Assembly: GCA_024681875.1 (NCBI GenBank)
Contig: JAILAA010000097.1
Location: 1 to 7,787, forward strand
Length of the DNA: 7,787 bases
From: Prevotella sp.
GTDB lineage: Bacteria > Bacteroidota > Bacteroidia > Bacteroidales > Bacteroidaceae
Reading direction: 5' to 3'
The notes below the pieces were generated by a model that saw only the letters and a list, made by a program, of their open reading frames with translations, made no database searches and was not told where the DNA came from. Made by a program: the position numbers and the translations under genes. Shown here one piece after another: positions 5,253 through 7,787 of this stretch. Numbering within the stretch: position 1 is the stretch's first letter; each line of letters opens with the position of its first letter.

Positions 5253-6548
5253 TCAATCGTCATCCTTAAAGTCGAGCGTCAGCTGTTGTTCTTCAGAGGC
5301 ACGCTTCTGTTGGGCCTTGGAGAGCAGTAGTGGACGGAGACGCTCGGGATGCAACTCATTGATGCCAATGATGGGCTGCGAAAACGCAGAGGTCAGCTCG
5401 CCGCAGGTGATAAAATACTTCGCCTTCTTCATAACCACACCCATCTTCTTGAGGTGGTAGGAGGTGATGCGGTTGAAGCGGCGCGAATTGACAATGAGGA
5501 TGGCACTCTTAACACCAATGCCTGGCACACGGAGAATATCTTCGTAGTTTGCTTTGTTGATATCAACAGGAAAGAACTCAGGATGGCGGAGGGCCCAGCC
5601 GAGCTTCGGATCTACGTCGAGGTCGAGGTGGGCGTGCTTGTCATCTACAATCTCATCAACATTGAAATGATAGAAGCGCATGAGCCAGTCGGCCTGATAG
5701 AGGCGGTTCTCGCGCACCAAGGGAGGCTGCTTCAAGATGGGCAGACGCGGGTCGTAGGTGTTGACGCTGACGTAGCCGGAATAATAGACACGACGCATAG
5801 TGGGCTGTTGGTACATGGCATTTGACATCTTCAGAATATCGAGGTCGCTCTCCTTTGTGGCGCCAACAATCATCTGCGTAGACTGGCCAGCAGGAACGAA
5901 ACGAGGGGCATAACGGTACTTCTTCCTGTCCTCCTTGTTCTCCAACACGCCCTGCTGAATCTGCTTCATAGGCAGGAACACGCTCTTGTGGTCCTTTTCG
6001 GGAGCCAAGGCCTTCAACGACTCCTCCTTGGGAATTTCGATGTTCACGCTCATGCGGTCGGCATAGCGTCCGGCCTCTTGCAGCAACTCCTGCGAGGCGC
6101 CGGGGATGGTCTTCAGGTGGATGTAGCCATTGAAGCGGTGCGCTGTACGCAAGTCGCGCACGATGGCCGTCAGCCGCTCCATAGTGTAGTCGGGATTGCG
6201 CACTACCCCACTCGACAGGAAGAGACCTTCGATATAATTGCGGCGGTAGAACTCCATCGTGATTTCCTCTAATTCCGAGACGGAAAGCGTGGCACGTGGG
6301 ATGTCGTTGGTGCGACGATTGATGCAGTATGCGCAATCGTACATACAGTAGTTGGTCAGCATCACCTTCAACAGCGAGATGCAGCGCCCGTCGTCGGCAA
6401 AAGAGTGGCAGATGCCTACACCACCAACCGTATTGCCCACCATGCCTTTCTTGCCAGAGCGTACGGTGCCGCTCGACGAGCACGACACATCGTACTTCGC
6501 CGACTCTGCAAGGATTCGCAGTTTTTCCATCGTCTTCTCTGTCAACAT
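5253..6548 (-). CDS. TIGR03916-type radical SAM putative DNA modification/repair protein
   Basis: A 431-aa radical SAM enzyme. The [4Fe-4S] motif is C68-x3-C72-x2-C75 (CMYDCAYC), preceded by family-typical cysteines in SCSSSGT (C23) and GICHSFADDGRC (C47, C56). A helix-hairpin-helix DNA-binding element lies at about 328-365 (VDINKANYEDILRVPGIGVK). The combination of radical SAM core and C-terminal HhH is that of the family named for linkage to uracil-DNA-glycosylase-like proteins; the substrate is unknown, a damaged or modified nucleic-acid base being the natural guess. Its partner family member is encoded at 3554-4378. The C-terminus ends in QLTLDF plus acidic residues, which resembles a sliding-clamp-binding peptide. 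I chose the ATG at 6546-6548 (MLTEKTMEKL); the longer frame would start at a TTG upstream of the promoter -7 box. A GGAAAGG lies 8 nt before the ATG. Confidence 0.93.
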   Translation of the reverse strand: MLTEKTMEKLRILAESAKYDVSCSSSGTVRSGKKGMVGNTVGGVGICHSFADDGRCISLLKVMLTNYCMYDCAYCINRRTNDIPRATLSVSELEEITMEFYRRNYIEGLFLSSGVVRNPDYTMERLTAIVRDLRTAHRFNGYIHLKTIPGASQELLQEAGRYADRMSVNIEIPKEESLKALAPEKDHKSVFLPMKQIQQGVLENKEDRKKYRYAPRFVPAGQSTQMIVGATKESDLDILKMSNAMYQQPTMRRVYYSGYVSVNTYDPRLPILKQPPLVRENRLYQADWLMRFYHFNVDEIVDDKHAHLDLDVDPKLGWALRHPEFFPVDINKANYEDILRVPGIGVKSAILIVNSRRFNRITSYHLKKMGVVMKKAKYFITCGELTSAFSQPIIGINELHPERLRPLLLSKAQQKRASEEQQLTLDFKDDD

Positions 6549-6554
6549 GGGCGT

Positions 6555-6572
6555 TACCTTTCCGCAAAGGTA
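6555..6572 (-). promoter_or_regulatory. Promoter -7 box and overlapping inverted repeat, radical SAM gene
   Basis: Read leftward TACCTTTG occupies 6572-6565, followed 16 bp before the ATG. A TTTG (6592-6589) lies 16 bp upstream, shorter than the usual spacing. The -7 box is one arm of a perfect inverted repeat: TACCTTT (6555-6561) and AAAGGTA (6566-6572) around a 4-bp CCGC centre. A dimeric regulator could bind here, but the symmetry may be accidental. Confidence 0.55.
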
Positions 6573-6704
6573 CAAAAAAGCTCAAATACAAACTATATTT
6601 GCGAGATTTTTTTATGGAAAAAATCATGCCGCTCATCACTTTTCGGCCATTTCATCCCAATTTCATGCCCATTTATCACAAACGCACACAGAATATCCCA
6701 GATA

Positions 6705-6736
6705 TTTGGAGGGTAAGCGACTTGGAAGTACCTTTG
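6705..6736 (+). promoter_or_regulatory. Promoter of the LiaF-like gene
   Basis: TTTG (6705-6708), 20 bp, then TACCTTTG (6729-6736): the best match in the window to the Bacteroidetes consensus. The ATG is 31 bp past the -7 box, so the leader is about 24-26 nt, A-rich, with GAAAAGAG a few bases before the start. Confidence 0.82.
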
Positions 6737-6767
6737 CACCGTCGAAAACAAAAAAGTCGAAAAGAGT

Positions 6768-7319
6768 ATGAAAGCAAATACGGTTATTGGAATTCTGTTG
6801 ATGGTGGCTGGTGCATGGAAGCTGGCCAACCTATGGGGTATCATTGAAAACGACTGGCTGTGGCGTCAGTCATGGACGGTGTATATCGCTCCAGCAGCCC
6901 TTATATATATAGGTGTGTTGGTGATAGTCAACAGCTATCGTCGCGACCCTGACCAGTGGTTGCAGCGTCAGCTGCCTATTGGCGAAGATGGCAAGCGTAT
7001 CTGCTGTAGTGTGCGCTATGGTGGCGATGAGTATATCTATCGTGGCGAAGTGTTCCACGGTGCCCGTCTCGACGCCTTCTGCGGAGGCATCCGAATGGAC
7101 TTGCGCGAGGCCTCTATTATAGAAGATGAAGAAATAGAAATACATACCTTCTGTGGTGGCGTGGAACTCTTTGTGCCCCAGACGGTGAACGTCGTAGTTA
7201 AGAGCCGCAGCTTCATTGGCGGTGTAGGCAATCATGCTTCAAGAACAGTAGACAAAGATGCCCACTGCCTTCACATCATAGCCAACAACTTCTTTGGAGG
7301 AGTAGATATTAGAAATTGA
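6768..7319 (+). CDS. LiaF-like membrane protein (cell-wall-active antibiotic response type)
   Basis: A 183-aa inner-membrane protein. Two hydrophobic helices (about 5-24 and 38-55) are joined by a short polar loop, and a basic segment (SYRRD) follows the second, placing the rest in the cytoplasm. The C-terminal half has four repeats of F-x-GG-[IV]: FCGGIRMDL (104-112), FCGGVELFV (128-136), FIGGVGN (149-155) and FFGGVDI (175-181), the rung pattern of the LiaF-type beta-helix domain. In Firmicutes LiaF restrains the LiaRS envelope-stress system; in Bacteroidetes the role of such proteins is not settled and no kinase/regulator pair is in the window. It has its own strong promoter and is followed by a palindromic repeat and then a receptor gene on the same strand. 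Confidence 0.85.
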   Translation: MKANTVIGILLMVAGAWKLANLWGIIENDWLWRQSWTVYIAPAALIYIGVLVIVNSYRRDPDQWLQRQLPIGEDGKRICCSVRYGGDEYIYRGEVFHGARLDAFCGGIRMDLREASIIEDEEIEIHTFCGGVELFVPQTVNVVVKSRSFIGGVGNHASRTVDKDAHCLHIIANNFFGGVDIRN

Positions 7320-7320
7320 A

Positions 7321-7360
7321 AGCCTCACCCCTACCCCCTCTCCGAAGGGCGAGGGGAAAC
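7321..7360 (+). repeat. Palindromic repeat between LiaF-like and receptor genes
   Basis: Starts one base past the stop codon. CCCCTC pairs with GAGGGG around a CTCC-GAA-GGG inner hairpin with one bulged base. It shares GCCTCACCC, CTCTCC and AAGGGCGAGGG with the element inside the TIGR03915-type gene, in the same orientation relative to transcription. It may act as a weak terminator or mRNA-stabilising hairpin; the A-run after it is not a terminator tract. Confidence 0.78.
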
Positions 7361-7401
7361 AAAAAAATGAAGAATAACTTGAATTATTAAATAGAATAAA
7401 G

Positions 7402-7787
7402 ATGAAAAAGATTGTATTTTGGATGACAGCACTAATAGTTGCCTTGATGATGTCGATGACAGCAAATGCCAAGACACAAGATTGGGGCGGACGAGTCATT
7501 GACGAGAAAGGCGAGCCGATGTCCTTTGTAAACGTAGTATTACTGTCGCTGCCCGACTCTGTCTTTGTGCAGGGTGCGACGACTGACGACCAGGGGGTAT
7601 TTAAAATTGTGACTGATGTGAACGACGGTCTCTTCAAGGTAACCAGCGTGGGTTATCAGACCATCTATATGAAGGCCGGTCAGGATTTGACCATCCAGAT
7701 GAAGGAAGATACTGAGATGCTCAACGAGGTGGTGGTGAAGGGTCAGCTGCCCAAGACTCACGTCAAGGGCGATGCCATGCGCACCAC
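7402..7787 (+). CDS. TonB-dependent outer-membrane receptor, N-terminal part
   Basis: The first 128 residues of a protein cut by the window edge. A signal peptide covers 1-23 (MKK start, hydrophobic core, cleavage after ANA). Residues about 28-103 form a carboxypeptidase-regulatory-like beta-sandwich (GGRVIDEKGEPMSFVNVVLL, DDQGVFKI, VTSVGYQT). LNEVVVKGQLPKTHVKGDAM (107-126) is the TonB-box-like strand and the opening of the plug domain, so an outer-membrane beta-barrel should follow. The wording KGQLPKTHVKGDAM suggests the outer_membrane_beta-barrel receptor subfamily rather than a SusC paired with SusD, but the barrel is not visible. The substrate is unknown. No TAnnTTTG box lies in the 82-bp gap, so it may be co-transcribed with the LiaF-like gene. 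Confidence 0.88.
   Translation, partial: MKKIVFWMTALIVALMMSMTANAKTQDWGGRVIDEKGEPMSFVNVVLLSLPDSVFVQGATTDDQGVFKIVTDVNDGLFKVTSVGYQTIYMKAGQDLTIQMKEDTEMLNEVVVKGQLPKTHVKGDAMRT

Larger units (their letters stand above)
6549..6767. other. Divergent intergenic region, radical SAM / LiaF-like genes
   Basis: A 219-bp AT-rich spacer with one promoter facing each way. Between them lie three ATTTCAT-like motifs (6649, 6660, 6671) spaced exactly 11 bp apart. The LiaF-like leader holds two copies of GTCGAAAA (6741-6748, 6756-6763), the second just ahead of the ATG. No RNA gene or ORF with support was found. Confidence 0.55.

Noticed and set aside
6549..6575. TTG start at 6575 for the radical SAM protein.
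   Set aside because: It lies upstream of the -7 box TACCTTTG (6572-6565); the ATG at 6546-6548 fits the family start.
5656..6639. A 327-codon minus-strand frame.
   Set aside because: It overlaps the radical SAM gene in another frame, is rich in Arg and His, and has no motif; it is a shadow.
1..7787. CRISPR array, tRNA, rRNA or insertion sequence.
   Set aside because: No regularly spaced identical repeats with spacers, no cloverleaf or rRNA-like blocks and no transposase motifs were seen; the only periodic DNA is the LRR coding array.

Overview
The window looks like chromosome of a Bacteroidales bacterium, most likely Prevotella/Segatella-like. The signs are a BspA-type leucine-rich-repeat protein, a SusC-like/TonB-dependent receptor start with a carboxypeptidase-regulatory-like domain, and promoters of the Bacteroidetes form TTG/TTTG-N20-TAnnTTTG without clear Shine-Dalgarno sequences. 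There are six confident genes (the last cut by the right edge), and no tRNA, rRNA, CRISPR or insertion sequence was recognised.

Layout. 1-424: no recognisable gene; an open frame of unknown meaning enters from the left edge, and a palindrome-rich stretch overlaps the end of the next gene. 425-1615 (-): secreted BspA-like LRR protein whose repeat array ends in a short degenerate unit. 1646-1672: strong rho-independent terminator for the next gene. 1680-3425 (-): 581-aa phosphoglucomutase/phosphomannomutase-type sugar mutase with all four family motifs. 3554-4378 (-): TIGR03915/DUF4130-type protein of a putative DNA repair pair, carrying an in-frame palindromic repeat insertion. 4550-5209 (+): AlbA_2 (Schlafen-like) protein with a winged-helix-like tail. 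5253-6548 (-): TIGR03916-type radical SAM protein, the usual partner of the TIGR03915 protein. 6768-7319 (+): two-TM LiaF-like membrane protein. 7402-right edge (+): N-terminus of a TonB-dependent outer-membrane receptor.

How the parts relate. The radical SAM and TIGR03915 proteins belong to families named for co-occurring with each other and with uracil-DNA-glycosylase-like domains. Here they lie on the same strand, but an AlbA_2 gene on the opposite strand sits between them, sharing a divergent promoter region with one and converging on the other. This three-gene block is the most interesting part of the window. The LiaF-like and receptor genes form a same-strand envelope pair separated by 82 bp that holds a copy of the same palindromic repeat found inside the TIGR03915 gene. 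Several transcripts are predicted to have very short 5' leaders, one of them probably leaderless.

All assignments rest on reading motifs and promoter patterns by eye; no database search was run.
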